Shown: positions 19,634 through 29,725 of the stretch, in pieces
Numbering within the stretch: the first letter of the stretch is position 1
How the letters are laid out: every line of letters starts with the position of its first letter
Assembly: GCF_001294205.1 (NCBI RefSeq)
Contig: NZ_LAQT01000009.1
Location: 308,323-372,322 of the forward strand
Direction of reading: 5' to 3'
Source: Amantichitinum ursilacus
Lineage (GTDB): Bacteria; Pseudomonadota; Gammaproteobacteria; Burkholderiales; Chitinibacteraceae
DNA length: 64,000 nucleotides
Made by a program: the position numbers and the translations under genes
The notes under the pieces: generated by a model
Told to the model about the DNA's origin: nothing
Seen by the model: only the letters and a program-made list of their open reading frames with translations
Databases searched by the model: none

Positions 19634-22510
19634 GTGCCTATCAAAACTGGAGTCAAAGCCTGCGTACTGGCGCTGATGATCGCGGCGCCATGGGGAGCCG
19701 AAGCAGCCGGGTTGGGACGTTTAAATGTCTTGTCCGGGCTGGGGCAACCTTTCCGCGGGGAAATCGACCTGGTTTCCGTGCAGCCGGAAGAAGCCGATTC
19801 GCTGGTCGTCAGCCTGGCGCCGCCAGAAGCGTTCAGCGCAGCGCAAGTGCCGTACCCCGCAGGTGGACTGGGTTTGCGCTTTCAGATCGACAAGCGCCCC
19901 AACGGCCAGTATTACGTGGTGGTCAACTCTGCCCAGGCGATTAGCGAGCCTGTGCTGGATCTGGTAGTAGACCTGAACTGGGCCTCGGGCCGCATTCAGC
20001 GCACCTATACCGCTTTGATTGATCCCGTGGGCTACAACAACGCCAGCAACGGTAATGGTGGCTCGGCCGCCAGCAACTTCAGCGGCACTCGCACTTTTGG
20101 CAAGGCCATCACACCGTCCAGCCCGACTGTAAGAAGTCGCGGTGGCAGCCGCCGTGCTCGTGCCGCCGCCAAGGCGCCCACTGACAATGTTGCATCGGCA
20201 CCCGTGGCACAAGCCGCACCGGCCGCTGCTGCCGGCGACAACGCTGGCGCCGATAGCTATACCGTTAAATCAGGCGACACGCTGTCGAGTATTGCGCGTT
20301 CGGTGCAGCCGGGCGGGGTGAGCCTGGAGCAAGTGCTGGTCAGCCTGTATCGCAATAACAGCAGCGCTTTTGACGGCAACATGAACCGTCTCAAGCGGGG
20401 CCGCATCCTGCAAGTGCCGACGCCAGAAAAAATGGCCGAAGTCAGCCGCAAGGATGCCGCCAAAGAAATCCATCTGCAGTCGCAAAACTGGCACGCCTAC
20501 CGTGACCAGGTGGCTGAGAACGCGGAGAAAACCCCCGCCGCTGAGTCGGGCAATCAGTCCATTAGCGGCAAGATTGGCGCCAAAGTCGAAGACAAGGGCG
20601 TTACCGAGGGTCAGCAAAGCAAGGATGTGCTGAAGCTGTCCAAGGGCTCGGACAAAGCCGCCGCTAACGGTGGCAGCAAAGACGCCAAAGAAGAAGCGCG
20701 CGTCGGCAAGCAAAAAGAAATGCAGGACGCGCAAGACCGCGTCAATTCGCTCAAAAAGAACGTCAAGGACATGAAGGGTCTGTTGGCCATGCAAGGCGCC
20801 GCTTCGGCCGCCAAAGCCACGCCAACACCCGAACCGACCGCTGTGCCGACGCCTGCGCCCACGCCGGTTGCGACCGCAGCGCCAGTGGTTGCCGCTGCCA
20901 GCGAAACCGCATCGGCACCGGTCGCTGCCAGCGATGTGGCTTCCGCACCCGCTGCGGCTTCGGATGTCGCCAGCGCGCCAGCCGTGGTGCACAAGCGCCG
21001 TGTGATCCCGGTCACCGTGCCGGTCGCCGAGCCGTCGCTGATGGACACCATCATGGACGATCCGCTGATCCCGGGCGGCATCCTCGCGGTGCTGCTGCTG
21101 GGTGCAGGCGCATTCTTTTATATGCGTCGTCGCAAAAAGCCGGCTGCATTTGAAGACAGCATCATTACCGGTGGCGATCTGAAGCCGAACACGGTGCTGG
21201 GCCAGACCGGCGGCGCGGTGATCAGCACGCAACCGACCGAAAATTCGTTCCTGACCGATTTCAGCCGTCAAGGCCTCGGCACCATCGATACCGATGAAGT
21301 CGATCCGATTGCCGAAGCTGAGGTGTACATGGCCTATGGTCGTGATGCGCAAGCCGAAGAAATCCTGAAAGACGCTTTGTCGAAAGACCCGTCGCGCCAC
21401 GAAATCCGCATGAAATTGCTGGAAATCTACGCCGCACGCAAAGACAAAACCTCGTTTGAAGAAGTGGCCACCGATCTGTATGCCGCGCAAAACGGCCGTG
21501 GTCCGCTGTGGGAACAAGCTGCCTACACCGGCCGCACGCTGGACCCGGAAAACCCTCTGTACGGTCGTACTGAAGGCACCGCGGCTGGCGCTGTCGCAGA
21601 ACCGGCTTTGGGCACCGGCGCGTTGCTGACTGGCGCTGCGGTTGCAGGTGTCGCCGTGGCAGGTGCTGCCGCTGCGTCTGAAGCGGCCCGTCATGATCTT
21701 GATTTTGATCTGGGCTCCGACCCGGTTGCCGCGGCTGAACCGGCTTCGCTGCTGGCGGAAACCCCGTCGCCGTTGGCCCCGCAAGCCGATGCGCCGGTGT
21801 TTGACATGCCGCATCTGGAACCAGTCGCTGCGCCGGTGGTGGAAGACACCGCCGCGACGGACCTGGCCGCCGATCTGGGCAACGATCTCGACTTTGATCT
21901 GGACCAGTTCAGCGTGCCGGAAGCGCCGGCCGCACCGCTGGCCGAGCCGACCCTCAACCCCGCGATTGATAGCGATCCGCTGGCCGATCTGAACGCCACC
22001 GCTGACCTTGATCACGACCTGGACTTTGGTCTGGATGCGGGGCTGAACACCGGTCTGGCAGAAACGTCGGCTGATCCCCATTTTGAAGCCGAGCCGGATT
22101 ATTCGGCCGATCTGGGTAGCCTGGAAGACACCGATCTGGACCTCGATCTGGATCTGGGTTCGCTGGATATGCCGGAAGAGCTGGCTGCCGCACCGGCTCC
22201 GGCCGAAGCGCAAGACGATCTGGGCCTCGATTTCAGCTTTGATCTGAACGAACCTGTGGTGGCATCGCCGGCTCCGGCAGTGCCGGGCCTGGATACGCTG
22301 GATCTGGCGCTGACCCCGCCACCGGCTGGCCAGGATCTGCAAAGCAGCGACTTTGCCAGCGATGATCCGGTGCAAACCAAGATCGATCTGGCGCGTGCCT
22401 ATATCGATATGGGCGATGTCGAAGGCGCTCGAGAAATCCTGCAAGAAGCACTGGGCGAAGGCAATGCCAACCAGCAAACCGAAGCGCGTAGCCTGTTGGA
22501 TGCGCTGTAA
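19634..22510 (+). CDS. fimV: FimV-like pilus/polarity hub protein with LysM domain
   Basis: FimV/HubP proteins anchor polar machinery such as type IV pili and chemotaxis arrays. The GTG start at 19634 follows GGGGGAA. The 958-residue protein has a signal peptide (about 1-24), the conserved N-terminal FimV domain, a LysM peptidoglycan-binding domain (about 208-270), a coiled coil and an Ala/Pro/Val-rich linker. One transmembrane helix (about 475-496) follows, then a TPR-like cytoplasmic part and a C-terminal FimV motif (KIDLARAYIDMGDVEGAREI). Between about 690 and 900 there is a long acidic stretch with recurring DLDFDLG-like motifs. The gap before it (19407-19633) holds a TTGACA at 19467 but no good -10. 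Confidence 0.93.
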   Translation: MPIKTGVKACVLALMIAAPWGAEAAGLGRLNVLSGLGQPFRGEIDLVSVQPEEADSLVVSLAPPEAFSAAQVPYPAGGLGLRFQIDKRPNGQYYVVVNSAQAISEPVLDLVVDLNWASGRIQRTYTALIDPVGYNNASNGNGGSAASNFSGTRTFGKAITPSSPTVRSRGGSRRARAAAKAPTDNVASAPVAQAAPAAAAGDNAGADSYTVKSGDTLSSIARSVQPGGVSLEQVLVSLYRNNSSAFDGNMNRLKRGRILQVPTPEKMAEVSRKDAAKEIHLQSQNWHAYRDQVAENAEKTPAAESGNQSISGKIGAKVEDKGVTEGQQSKDVLKLSKGSDKAAANGGSKDAKEEARVGKQKEMQDAQDRVNSLKKNVKDMKGLLAMQGAASAAKATPTPEPTAVPTPAPTPVATAAPVVAAASETASAPVAASDVASAPAAASDVASAPAVVHKRRVIPVTVPVAEPSLMDTIMDDPLIPGGILAVLLLGAGAFFYMRRRKKPAAFEDSIITGGDLKPNTVLGQTGGAVISTQPTENSFLTDFSRQGLGTIDTDEVDPIAEAEVYMAYGRDAQAEEILKDALSKDPSRHEIRMKLLEIYAARKDKTSFEEVATDLYAAQNGRGPLWEQAAYTGRTLDPENPLYGRTEGTAAGAVAEPALGTGALLTGAAVAGVAVAGAAAASEAARHDLDFDLGSDPVAAAEPASLLAETPSPLAPQADAPVFDMPHLEPVAAPVVEDTAATDLAADLGNDLDFDLDQFSVPEAPAAPLAEPTLNPAIDSDPLADLNATADLDHDLDFGLDAGLNTGLAETSADPHFEAEPDYSADLGSLEDTDLDLDLDLGSLDMPEELAAAPAPAEAQDDLGLDFSFDLNEPVVASPAPAVPGLDTLDLALTPPPAGQDLQSSDFASDDPVQTKIDLARAYIDMGDVEGAREILQEALGEGNANQQTEARSLLDAL

Positions 22511-22522
22511 GGTCGACGGGTA

Positions 22523-23176
22523 GTGCATCCGGCAAACCGGGTTCTTTGCTGGCTATGGGTGGCGTGTGTGCTGCAGTTGTTGCGGCCCACGCCACTTGTC
22601 GTTTGCGCCGTGCTGCTGGTGCTGCTGACCAGCTGGCTGGAATGGCCGCGCATGGCGCGCATGCTGCGGCGCGTGCGCATTTTGCTATTGGCGATATTGA
22701 TTGTGTATGGCTATTCCACACCGGGCCTTTATCTGTGGTCCGGCTGGGGCGCCCCGACGCGCGAAGGTTTAATGGCGGGCGGCGTGCAGGCGCTACGGCT
22801 GCTGGCGGTGCTCAGCGCGTTGCAATGGTTGCTGCGCGGCATGGATCGCAATCGCCTGTTCGCTGGCTTATATATATTGGCTGCGCCGTTGCGCGCGCTG
22901 GGCATCAATCGTGAACGCTGGGCTTTGCGCCTGGCGCTTACGATGGACCAAGCCGAAGCCTTACTGGCAGAACGGCAGGACTGGCGCGGCTTGTGGCGGC
23001 AGTTGAGCGCGCTGGATCAACTTGCGGCGGATGCCCCCGCGTCGCCCAGCTCGCCCGTTGCCACAGTGGTTACGCTGCCGCAAGTGCGGCTGACACCGCC
23101 GCAACGCAGCTTGCTGATCGGGCTGCTGTCAGGCATCGTGCTAACCTTCGTTTTTTTCTCATCGGTTTACGCATGA
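22523..23176 (+). CDS. Membrane protein resembling EcfT/CbiQ transmembrane component
   Basis: The 217-residue hydrophobic protein has four or five likely transmembrane segments, including one at the very C-terminus (LLIGLLSGIVLTFVFFSSVY). A central cytoplasmic stretch (APLRALGINRERWALRLALT) resembles the coupling region of EcfT/CbiQ, the shared transmembrane subunit of energy-coupling-factor transporters. No ATPase or substrate-specific subunit lies nearby, so the transport role is inferred. The start is a GTG 12 bp after fimV, and the stop overlaps truA (ATGA). Confidence 0.65.
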   Translation: MHPANRVLCWLWVACVLQLLRPTPLVVCAVLLVLLTSWLEWPRMARMLRRVRILLLAILIVYGYSTPGLYLWSGWGAPTREGLMAGGVQALRLLAVLSALQWLLRGMDRNRLFAGLYILAAPLRALGINRERWALRLALTMDQAEALLAERQDWRGLWRQLSALDQLAADAPASPSSPVATVVTLPQVRLTPPQRSLLIGLLSGIVLTFVFFSSVYA

Positions 23177-23955
23177 AATACGCGCTCGCCATCGAATACG
23201 ACGGCCGGGCTTTTTGCGGCTGGCAAGTGCAGCCCGATCAGCTGACGGTGCAAGGCGCGCTGGAATACGCGGTGTCGCGCATGGCGGGCGAGCCGATCCG
23301 TGTGCACGCAGCGGGCCGCACCGATACCGGCGTGCACGCCAGCGGCCAGATCGCGCATTTTGATACCGACGTCAAACGCCCGCTGACCGCATGGGTGCGT
23401 GGCGTAAACAGCTTTCTGCCCGATGGCGTGGCGGTGCGTTGGGCGCAAGAAGTCCCCGATGCGTTTCACGCGCGCTTTTGTGCCACGTCGCGCCACTATC
23501 GCTATCTATTGCTAAATCATCCGGTGCGTCCGGCTTTACTGGCGGGGCGCGTGGGCTGGATACATAACGAACTTGATGTGGACGCGATGCGCGCCGCTGC
23601 CAGGTTATTGCTGGGCACGCATGATTTCAGTAGTTTCCGTGCCGCCGAATGCCAGGCCAAAACGCCGGTCAAAACCATGAAGCGGGTCGACATCAATGCC
23701 ATGGGCACGCTGTGGGCGATTGATTTTGAGGCCGATGCCTTTCTGCACCACATGGTGCGCAATCTGATGGGTGCGCTGTTGCATATCGGCAAAGGCAACG
23801 AGTCGCCGGAATGGATTTTGCACATGATCGCCTTGCGTGATCGCACGGTGGCGCCGCCGACGTTTATGCCCGACGGCCTGTATCTGGCTGGCGTAAGCTA
23901 TCCGGCCGAATTTGGCCTGGCCAGCGAACCCGATCCGCGTTACGGTCTGATCTGA
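23173..23955 (+). CDS. truA: tRNA pseudouridine(38-40) synthase
   Basis: TruA isomerises U38-U40 in the anticodon arm of many tRNAs. The ATG at 23173 was chosen because it begins the conserved MKYALAIEYDGRAFCGWQ; upstream in-frame codons overlap the preceding gene. The 260-residue protein has the catalytic aspartate in AAGRTDTGVHA, the FHARF/YRYLL region, and FLHHMVRNLMG near the C-terminus. fimV-truA-trpF is a conserved order in betaproteobacteria. Confidence 0.96.
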   Translation: MKYALAIEYDGRAFCGWQVQPDQLTVQGALEYAVSRMAGEPIRVHAAGRTDTGVHASGQIAHFDTDVKRPLTAWVRGVNSFLPDGVAVRWAQEVPDAFHARFCATSRHYRYLLLNHPVRPALLAGRVGWIHNELDVDAMRAAARLLLGTHDFSSFRAAECQAKTPVKTMKRVDINAMGTLWAIDFEADAFLHHMVRNLMGALLHIGKGNESPEWILHMIALRDRTVAPPTFMPDGLYLAGVSYPAEFGLASEPDPRYGLI

Positions 23956-23978
23956 CCGCTCTTAGTCTGGATATCTCT

Positions 23979-24605
23979 ATGCCTGACCGTTTTCCTCGTA
24001 TCAAGATTTGCGGTTTGCGTGACGCAGCGACCGTCCGGCTGGTAGCCAAGGCGGGCGCCGATGCAATCGGTTTTGTGTTCTACGCGCCCAGTCCGCGCAA
24101 TATCGACGTCGAGCCCGCCAAGGCATTGTTGGCGGCGGTGCCCGCATTTGTGACCACGGTGGGTTTGTTTGTGAATGCCGACGCCGACTGGCTGCGGCAA
24201 ACCCTGCGCGAACTGCCGCTGGACCTGCTGCAGTTTCATGGGGATGAGTCGCCCGAATACTGTCGCAGCTTTGGCCGACCGTATATCAAAGCAGTGCGAG
24301 TAAAACCGGGCACAAATTTGTTAGAATACGCGGCGCTTTACCATGACGCGCGCGGGTTGCTGGTGGATGCCTTTGTCGAAGGCACCCCAGGCGGTACCGG
24401 CGAAGCATTTGATTGGTCACTGATTCCTGCAGATTTGCCCTTGCCGTTGATACTGTCCGGCGGGCTGCATGCAGGCAATGTGGCAGAGGCCATCGCTGCG
24501 GTTAAACCGTGGGCGGTGGATGTATCCAGCGGCGTTGAAGCCAGCCGCGGAATCAAGGATCACGGCAAGATCGTCCAATTCATCAAGGCAGCGAGAAGCG
24601 CATGA
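23979..24605 (+). CDS. trpF: Phosphoribosylanthranilate isomerase
   Basis: TrpF converts PRA to CdRP in tryptophan synthesis. The 208-residue TIM barrel has the general-base cysteine in RIKICGLRD, the [12 protein letters not shown] motif, and the acid aspartate in [15 protein letters not shown]. The C-terminal phosphate-binding [16 protein letters not shown] is intact. Its stop overlaps the trpB start by 4 bp. trpE, G, D and C are not here, which is the usual split trp arrangement in this group. Confidence 0.97.
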   Translation: MPDRFPRIKICGLRDAATVRLVAKAGADAIGFVFYAPSPRNIDVEPAKALLAAVPAFVTTVGLFVNADADWLRQTLRELPLDLLQFHGDESPEYCRSFGRPYIKAVRVKPGTNLLEYAALYHDARGLLVDAFVEGTPGGTGEAFDWSLIPADLPLPLILSGGLHAGNVAEAIAAVKPWAVDVSSGVEASRGIKDHGKIVQFIKAARSA

Positions 24606-25813
24606 ACGATTTCCTTCGTTACGACCAACCTGATTTGCAGGGCCATTTTGGCCAGTTCGGTGGCATTTATGTGGCCGAAACCCTGATGCCCGCGCTGGAT
24701 GAATTACGCATCGAATACGAAAAGGCCAAAGCCGATCCGGCTTTCATGGCCGAATACCATCACGAGCTCAAGCATTACGTGGGCCGTCCTTCCCCGATTT
24801 ATCACGCCCAACGCTGGTCCGAACTGCTGGGCGGCGCGCAGATTTATCTGAAGCGTGAAGACCTGAACCACACCGGCGCGCACAAAGTAAACAACACCAT
24901 CGGCCAAGCCTTGCTGGCACGCCGCATGGGTAAGAAACGCGTGATTGCCGAAACCGGCGCGGGTCAGCACGGCGTGGCCACGGCCACCGTGGCGGCGCGT
25001 TACGGTCTGGAATGCGTGGTGTACATGGGTGCCGAAGACGTCAAACGTCAGTCGCCCAATGTATTTCGCATGAAGCTGCTGGGCGCCACTGTGGTGCCGG
25101 TTGAGTCGGGCTCCAAAACGCTGAAAGACGCCATGAACGAGGCGATGCGCGACTGGGTGACCAACGTCGATAGCACCTATTACATCATCGGCACCTGCGC
25201 CGGCCCGCACCCGTATCCCAAGCTGGTGCGTGATTTCCAGTGCGTGATCGGCGAAGAAGCCAAATTGCAGATGCCCGAAATGATCGGCCGTCAGCCCGAT
25301 TACGTGGTGGCATGTGTTGGTGGCGGTTCCAACGCCATCGGCATTTTCCACCCGTATGTGCCGGTGGAAGGCGTGCGTCTGATCGGCGTTGAGGCCGGTG
25401 GCGATGGCGTCGAAACCGGCCGTCACGCCGCGCCGCTGACCGCCAACGTTGGCACCGGCGTGCTGCACGGCAACCGCATGTATCTGATGCAGGATGAAGA
25501 TGGCCAGGTGGCGGATACCCATTCGGTGTCGGCGGGCCTCGATTATCCGGGCGTCGGCCCGGAGCATTGCTATCTCAAAGACATCCATCGCGCCGAATAC
25601 GTGGCCGTTACCGACAGCGAAGCCATCGCGGCATTCCACGATCTGAGTCGTTTTGAAGGTATCATCCCGGCGCTGGAATCCAGCCACGCGCTGGCACATG
25701 CGGCCAAACTGGCTAAGACGTTGCCGAAGGACCAGGTGATTCTGGTTAATCTGTCCGGCCGCGGCGATAAAGATATCCCGACCATGGCGCGCCTGGCCGG
25801 TATCGAACTGTAA
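24602..25813 (+). CDS. trpB: Tryptophan synthase beta chain
   Basis: TrpB joins indole with serine using pyridoxal phosphate. The 403-residue protein has the PLP lysine in [10 protein letters not shown], the [14 protein letters not shown] segment, and the phosphate-cup VGGGSNAIG. It is coupled to trpF by overlap and separated from trpA by an 88-bp spacer. Confidence 0.98.
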   Translation: MNDFLRYDQPDLQGHFGQFGGIYVAETLMPALDELRIEYEKAKADPAFMAEYHHELKHYVGRPSPIYHAQRWSELLGGAQIYLKREDLNHTGAHKVNNTIGQALLARRMGKKRVIAETGAGQHGVATATVAARYGLECVVYMGAEDVKRQSPNVFRMKLLGATVVPVESGSKTLKDAMNEAMRDWVTNVDSTYYIIGTCAGPHPYPKLVRDFQCVIGEEAKLQMPEMIGRQPDYVVACVGGGSNAIGIFHPYVPVEGVRLIGVEAGGDGVETGRHAAPLTANVGTGVLHGNRMYLMQDEDGQVADTHSVSAGLDYPGVGPEHCYLKDIHRAEYVAVTDSEAIAAFHDLSRFEGIIPALESSHALAHAAKLAKTLPKDQVILVNLSGRGDKDIPTMARLAGIEL

Positions 25814-25901
25814 TCACTCGCGATCGTTAATCCGCTGCGCGCCAGGTCGTCCACACGGGCAACTGGCGCGTTTCTACCCTCAGACTAAAAGACGGAAGAT
25901 T

Positions 25902-26705
25902 ATGTCCCGCATCCAGAACACGCTCGCCGCACTGGCGCAACAAGGCCGGCAAGCGCTGATCCCGTATATCACCGCAGGCGATCCGCGCCCCGGTATTACG
26001 GTAGAACTTATGCACGCGCTGGTGGATGGCGGTGCCGATGTGATCGAACTGGGTGTGCCATTTTCTGATCCGATGGCCGATGGCCCGGTCATCCAGCGTG
26101 CTAACGAACGCGCGCTGGCGCATAAGACCAGCCTGCGCCATGTGGTGGCGATGGTTGCCGAATTTCGCAAGACCAACGCCGCCACGCCCGTGGTGCTGAT
26201 GGGTTATGCCAACCCGGTGGAGCGTTGGGGTTATCAAGACTTTGCCGCCACCGCGCATGCCGCGGGCGTCGACGGTTTGCTGGTGGTGGATATGCCGCCC
26301 GAAGAAGCCGAGCCGCTGGCCAATGTGTTGAAAGCCAATAAGATTGACCCGATTTTCCTGATGGCGCCGACGACCCCGGTGTCGCGCCTGCAGGCCATTG
26401 ATCGCCTGGCCAGTGGCTATGGCTATTATGTTTCTCTGAAAGGTGTGACCGGCGCGTCGCATCTTGATCTTTCGAACGTGGCCGAAAAGCTGGCGGTGAT
26501 TAAACAGCACCTCAGCATTCCGGTCGGCGTGGGCTTTGGTATCCGTGATGCCGACACCGCCCGCAGCGTCGCGCAAATTGCCGACGCCGTGGTGATCGGG
26601 TCGCGTCTGGTGCAAGAAGTGGAAGCCGGCGAAGACGGTCTGGCAGAACGCCTGACTGCCTTCCTCAAAGGCGTCCGTGCGGCCATGGATACGGCTCGCG
26701 CATAA
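25902..26705 (+). CDS. trpA: Tryptophan synthase alpha chain
   Basis: TrpA cleaves indole-3-glycerol phosphate and channels indole to TrpB. The 267-residue TIM barrel has the catalytic Glu in [20 protein letters not shown] and the catalytic Asp in [25 protein letters not shown] and the C-terminal phosphate site are present. accD follows after 13 bp. Confidence 0.97.
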   Translation: MSRIQNTLAALAQQGRQALIPYITAGDPRPGITVELMHALVDGGADVIELGVPFSDPMADGPVIQRANERALAHKTSLRHVVAMVAEFRKTNAATPVVLMGYANPVERWGYQDFAATAHAAGVDGLLVVDMPPEEAEPLANVLKANKIDPIFLMAPTTPVSRLQAIDRLASGYGYYVSLKGVTGASHLDLSNVAEKLAVIKQHLSIPVGVGFGIRDADTARSVAQIADAVVIGSRLVQEVEAGEDGLAERLTAFLKGVRAAMDTARA

Positions 26706-26718
26706 GGAGTATTAACAA

Positions 26719-27597
26719 ATGAGTTGGCTGCAAAAACTGCTTCCCCCCAAGATCAACAAAACCCGCGAGCCGGGTGCGCGTTCAGCCGTGCCGGAAGGCT
26801 TGTGGCACAAGTGCCAGGCCTGCGGCGCGGTGCTGTATCGCACGGATCTGGAGAAAAACCTCGACGTTTGCCCGAAGTGTAATTTTCATAACCGCATCAA
26901 CGCTCGGCGTCGTCTCGACATCCTGCTGGACGCGGAAGGGCGTTTCGAGATTGGCGCTGAAGTGCAGCCGGTCGACATCCTCAAGTTCAAAGCCACCAAG
27001 CGTTACGCCGATCAACTGGTTAGCAGCAAAGAAGCCAGTGGCGAAGACGACGCCATGGTGGTGATGCAGGGCTCGATCCTGAACGTGCCCATCGTGGTGG
27101 CGGTGTTTGAATACAACTTCATTACCGGCTCGATGGGCTCGGTGGTGGGCGAGCGCTTTGTGCGCGGCGTTAAAGCCGCGATTGAAAACAATGTGCCGTT
27201 TATGTGTGTGGCCGCTTCGGGTGGCGCGCGCATGCAGGAAGGCCTGACTTCGCTGATGCAGATGGCCAAGACCAGCGCCGCATTGACGCGTCTGACGCAA
27301 GCGGGTCTGCCGTTTATCAGCCTGCTGACTGATCCGACCATGGGTGGCGTGTCGGCCTCGTTTGCTTTCCTGGGCGATGTGGTGCTGGCCGAGCCGGGCG
27401 CGCTGATTGGCTTTGCTGGTCCGCGTGTGATTGAACAAACCGTGCGCGAAACGCTGCCGGAAGGCTTCCAGCGCTCCGAATTTTTGCTGGAAAAAGGCGC
27501 CATCGACCAGATCGTCGACCGCCGCGAACAGCGCCAGAAGATTGCTGATCTGGTGACGCTGCTCAGTCGCCAACCTGCTGTTGCCACGGCGAACTGA
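26719..27597 (+). CDS. accD: Acetyl-CoA carboxylase carboxyltransferase subunit beta
   Basis: AccD pairs with AccA to move the carboxyl group from biotin to acetyl-CoA in fatty-acid synthesis. The 292-residue protein begins with a C4 zinc ribbon ([19 protein letters not shown], then VCPKC), followed by the crotonase-like core with [10 protein letters not shown] and [14 protein letters not shown] good AAGGAGT ribosome site precedes it. It overlaps folC by one base. Confidence 0.97.
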   Translation: MSWLQKLLPPKINKTREPGARSAVPEGLWHKCQACGAVLYRTDLEKNLDVCPKCNFHNRINARRRLDILLDAEGRFEIGAEVQPVDILKFKATKRYADQLVSSKEASGEDDAMVVMQGSILNVPIVVAVFEYNFITGSMGSVVGERFVRGVKAAIENNVPFMCVAASGGARMQEGLTSLMQMAKTSAALTRLTQAGLPFISLLTDPTMGGVSASFAFLGDVVLAEPGALIGFAGPRVIEQTVRETLPEGFQRSEFLLEKGAIDQIVDRREQRQKIADLVTLLSRQPAVATAN

Positions 27598-28880
27598 TGT
27601 CGCGCTTTGACGCGGCCACTCTGGCCGAGTGGCTCAGCCATCTGGAAAGCCTGCACAGCAGCGAGATCGATATGGGCCTGGTCCGGGTGTCGCAGGTACG
27701 CGACGCGCTGGGCTTGCAGCCCACCTTTCCGGTGCTCACCGTCGGTGGCACCAATGGCAAAGGCTCCGTCTGCGCGATGATGTCGAGCATGTTGCGTGCC
27801 GCCGGTTACAAGGTGGGCACGTTTACCTCGCCGCATCTGCTGCATTACAACGAGCGAGTGCGCATCAATATGGAGCCCGCCAGCGACGAACAGTTGGTGG
27901 CCAGCTTCCGTGCCATTGAAGCCGCACGCGGCGAAACCACGCTCACGTATTTCGAATTTGGCACGCTGGCTGCAATGCACCAGTTCATCGCCGACAAGGT
28001 CGATGTGGCGGTGATGGAAGTGGGCCTTGGCGGGCGGCTGGATTCGGTAAATACCTTCGATGCCGATGTGGCGGGCGTGGTCAGTATTGACCTCGACCAC
28101 CAAGCCTGGCTGGGTGACAACCGCGAAAGCATCGGTGCGGAGAAGGCCGGTATTTTCCGTGCAGGTAAACCCGCGCTGTGCGCCGACCCCAATCCACCGC
28201 AATCGATACTCGACGCCGCAGAACGCGTGGGTGCGCCGTTGCAGCTGATCGGCCGCGATTTTGGTTACGCCAAAGAAGGCGAGGGCAATCAGTGGGTTTG
28301 CTGGACACCGCACGGCGCGCGTCATGCCCTGCCGCTGCCGGCGTTGCGCGGACCTTATCAACTGGCCAACGCCAGCATCGCGATCGCCATGCTGGATGCG
28401 GTGCGCGATCGCCTGCCGCCGGGCATCGGCGATATCAAACGCGGTTTGCTGGAAGTGGAATGGCCCGCACGATGCCAGGTATTGCCCGGTCGCCCGCAAA
28501 CCGTACTTGATGTGGCCCACAACCCCCACGCCGCGCGCGCATTGCGTACGGCGCTGGACCAGATGGGCTTTTCCGCCCGTACTCACGCCGTATTTGGCGC
28601 GATGGCGGACAAAGATATTGCCGGCGTGGTCAGCGCACTGGCCGATCGCATTGATCGCTGGTATCTGGCTGCGCCCGATCTGCCACGCGCTGCCAGCGTG
28701 GAACAACTCGCCTCTATCGTATCCAGCGTCGCGCCGCAAGCGCCGCAAGCCGGTTTTGCATCGGTGTCCGCGGCATGGCAAGCAGCCTGTGAGCAGGCTG
28801 CGGAAGCTGATAGAATCCTGGTCTTTGGATCCTTCTACACCGTCGCCGAAGTGATGAACGCCCAGCATGGCTCGAGATAA
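27597..28880 (+). CDS. folC: Bifunctional folylpolyglutamate synthase / dihydrofolate synthase
   Basis: FolC adds glutamate to dihydropteroate and to folates. The 427-residue Mur-ligase-fold protein has the P-loop LTVGGTNGKGSV, the FTSPHLLHYNERVRIN folate loop, the MEVGLGGRLDSVN segment, and the C-terminal VLDVAHNPHAA. The start shares a base with the accD stop, and the 3' end overlaps the SPOR gene by 14 bp. Confidence 0.96.
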   Translation: MSRFDAATLAEWLSHLESLHSSEIDMGLVRVSQVRDALGLQPTFPVLTVGGTNGKGSVCAMMSSMLRAAGYKVGTFTSPHLLHYNERVRINMEPASDEQLVASFRAIEAARGETTLTYFEFGTLAAMHQFIADKVDVAVMEVGLGGRLDSVNTFDADVAGVVSIDLDHQAWLGDNRESIGAEKAGIFRAGKPALCADPNPPQSILDAAERVGAPLQLIGRDFGYAKEGEGNQWVCWTPHGARHALPLPALRGPYQLANASIAIAMLDAVRDRLPPGIGDIKRGLLEVEWPARCQVLPGRPQTVLDVAHNPHAARALRTALDQMGFSARTHAVFGAMADKDIAGVVSALADRIDRWYLAAPDLPRAASVEQLASIVSSVAPQAPQAGFASVSAAWQAACEQAAEADRILVFGSFYTVAEVMNAQHGSR

Positions 28881-29679
28881 CGTTCCAGAAGAACTGCAAT
28901 ACCTGCGCAAGCGGGCGCGTCGTCGCCTGGTTGGCGCAATCGCCCTGGTTGTTTTTTCCCTTACCGTTCTCTGGACCGTACTGGATTCCCAACCGCCGAC
29001 CAATCTGGTGTCGCAGCACGCGGTGGAAATCATCGCCAGCGCGCCCAGCTCTGGCGTCGCGTCGCAGGTCGTCATCGCTAACGATGGGGTTGATGCCGGC
29101 ATGGATGCCAGCGCAGCTGCCGTCGCGCCGCAACCGGTGCTGGTGCCTGCGGGTTCCGCGCCCGCTGCCGTGCCGCCGCCTGCCGTGGTGGCGCATAACA
29201 GCGAACCGACGCATGCCTCCACACTGTTACCCGGCAAGCTGGTGCGCCCGGGTGCGGATGATGAAGACGCGCATACACCCAAGCCGACGCCAGCCAAGGG
29301 GGCTGTCGCCAAACCGAAACCCACGCCAACGCCGAAACCGGCCGTCAAAGATGTGAAAGACACGGTCAAAGACAGCAAGCCTGCCGCCAATGACCCGGAA
29401 CGCATTCTTAACGGCATGGATGACGCGACCAGCGCGAAGAAAGACGACAATTCGCCGCGCCACTATGTGCAGCTGGGCGCGTTTGGTGATGCAGAAAAAG
29501 CGCGTCAGACCGTGAGCAAGCTGAAGGCCGCAGGGATGCCGGCCTACGCCGAGAAGGTAACCACCAGCAACGGCACGCTGACCCGCGTGCGGGTGGGCCC
29601 GATCCTGGCCAACGAGGCGTACGCAATCAACAAAAAACTTGGCGCACTGGGTTACCAGGGCCAGGTGGTCAGCAAATAA
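28867..29679 (+). CDS. dedD: SPOR-domain cell-division protein (DedD-like)
   Basis: SPOR proteins bind glycan strands lacking stem peptides at the septum. The 270-residue protein is a bitopic inner-membrane protein with one N-terminal transmembrane helix (about 21-42), a long Ala/Pro/Lys-rich periplasmic linker, and a C-terminal SPOR domain (about 195-270, YVQLGAFGDAEKARQTVSKL). The folC-SPOR-cvpA-purF order matches the E. coli folC-dedD-cvpA-purF operon, which supports the symbol. The linker has a KPTPTPKP-type repeat. Confidence 0.88.
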   Translation: MARDNVPEELQYLRKRARRRLVGAIALVVFSLTVLWTVLDSQPPTNLVSQHAVEIIASAPSSGVASQVVIANDGVDAGMDASAAAVAPQPVLVPAGSAPAAVPPPAVVAHNSEPTHASTLLPGKLVRPGADDEDAHTPKPTPAKGAVAKPKPTPTPKPAVKDVKDTVKDSKPAANDPERILNGMDDATSAKKDDNSPRHYVQLGAFGDAEKARQTVSKLKAAGMPAYAEKVTTSNGTLTRVRVGPILANEAYAINKKLGALGYQGQVVSK

Positions 29680-29725
29680 CGATGATCCACCGCAACGCAC
29701 GCCACGGTAGCAAGCAGGTGCCGGC

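Noticed and set aside
20270..22528. 752-codon minus-strand open frame
   Set aside because: Antisense to fimV, with Arg/Gln/His/Phe-rich composition typical of a mirror frame.
27012..29450. 812-codon minus-strand open frame
   Set aside because: Antisense to accD, folC and the SPOR gene, all of which are well supported.
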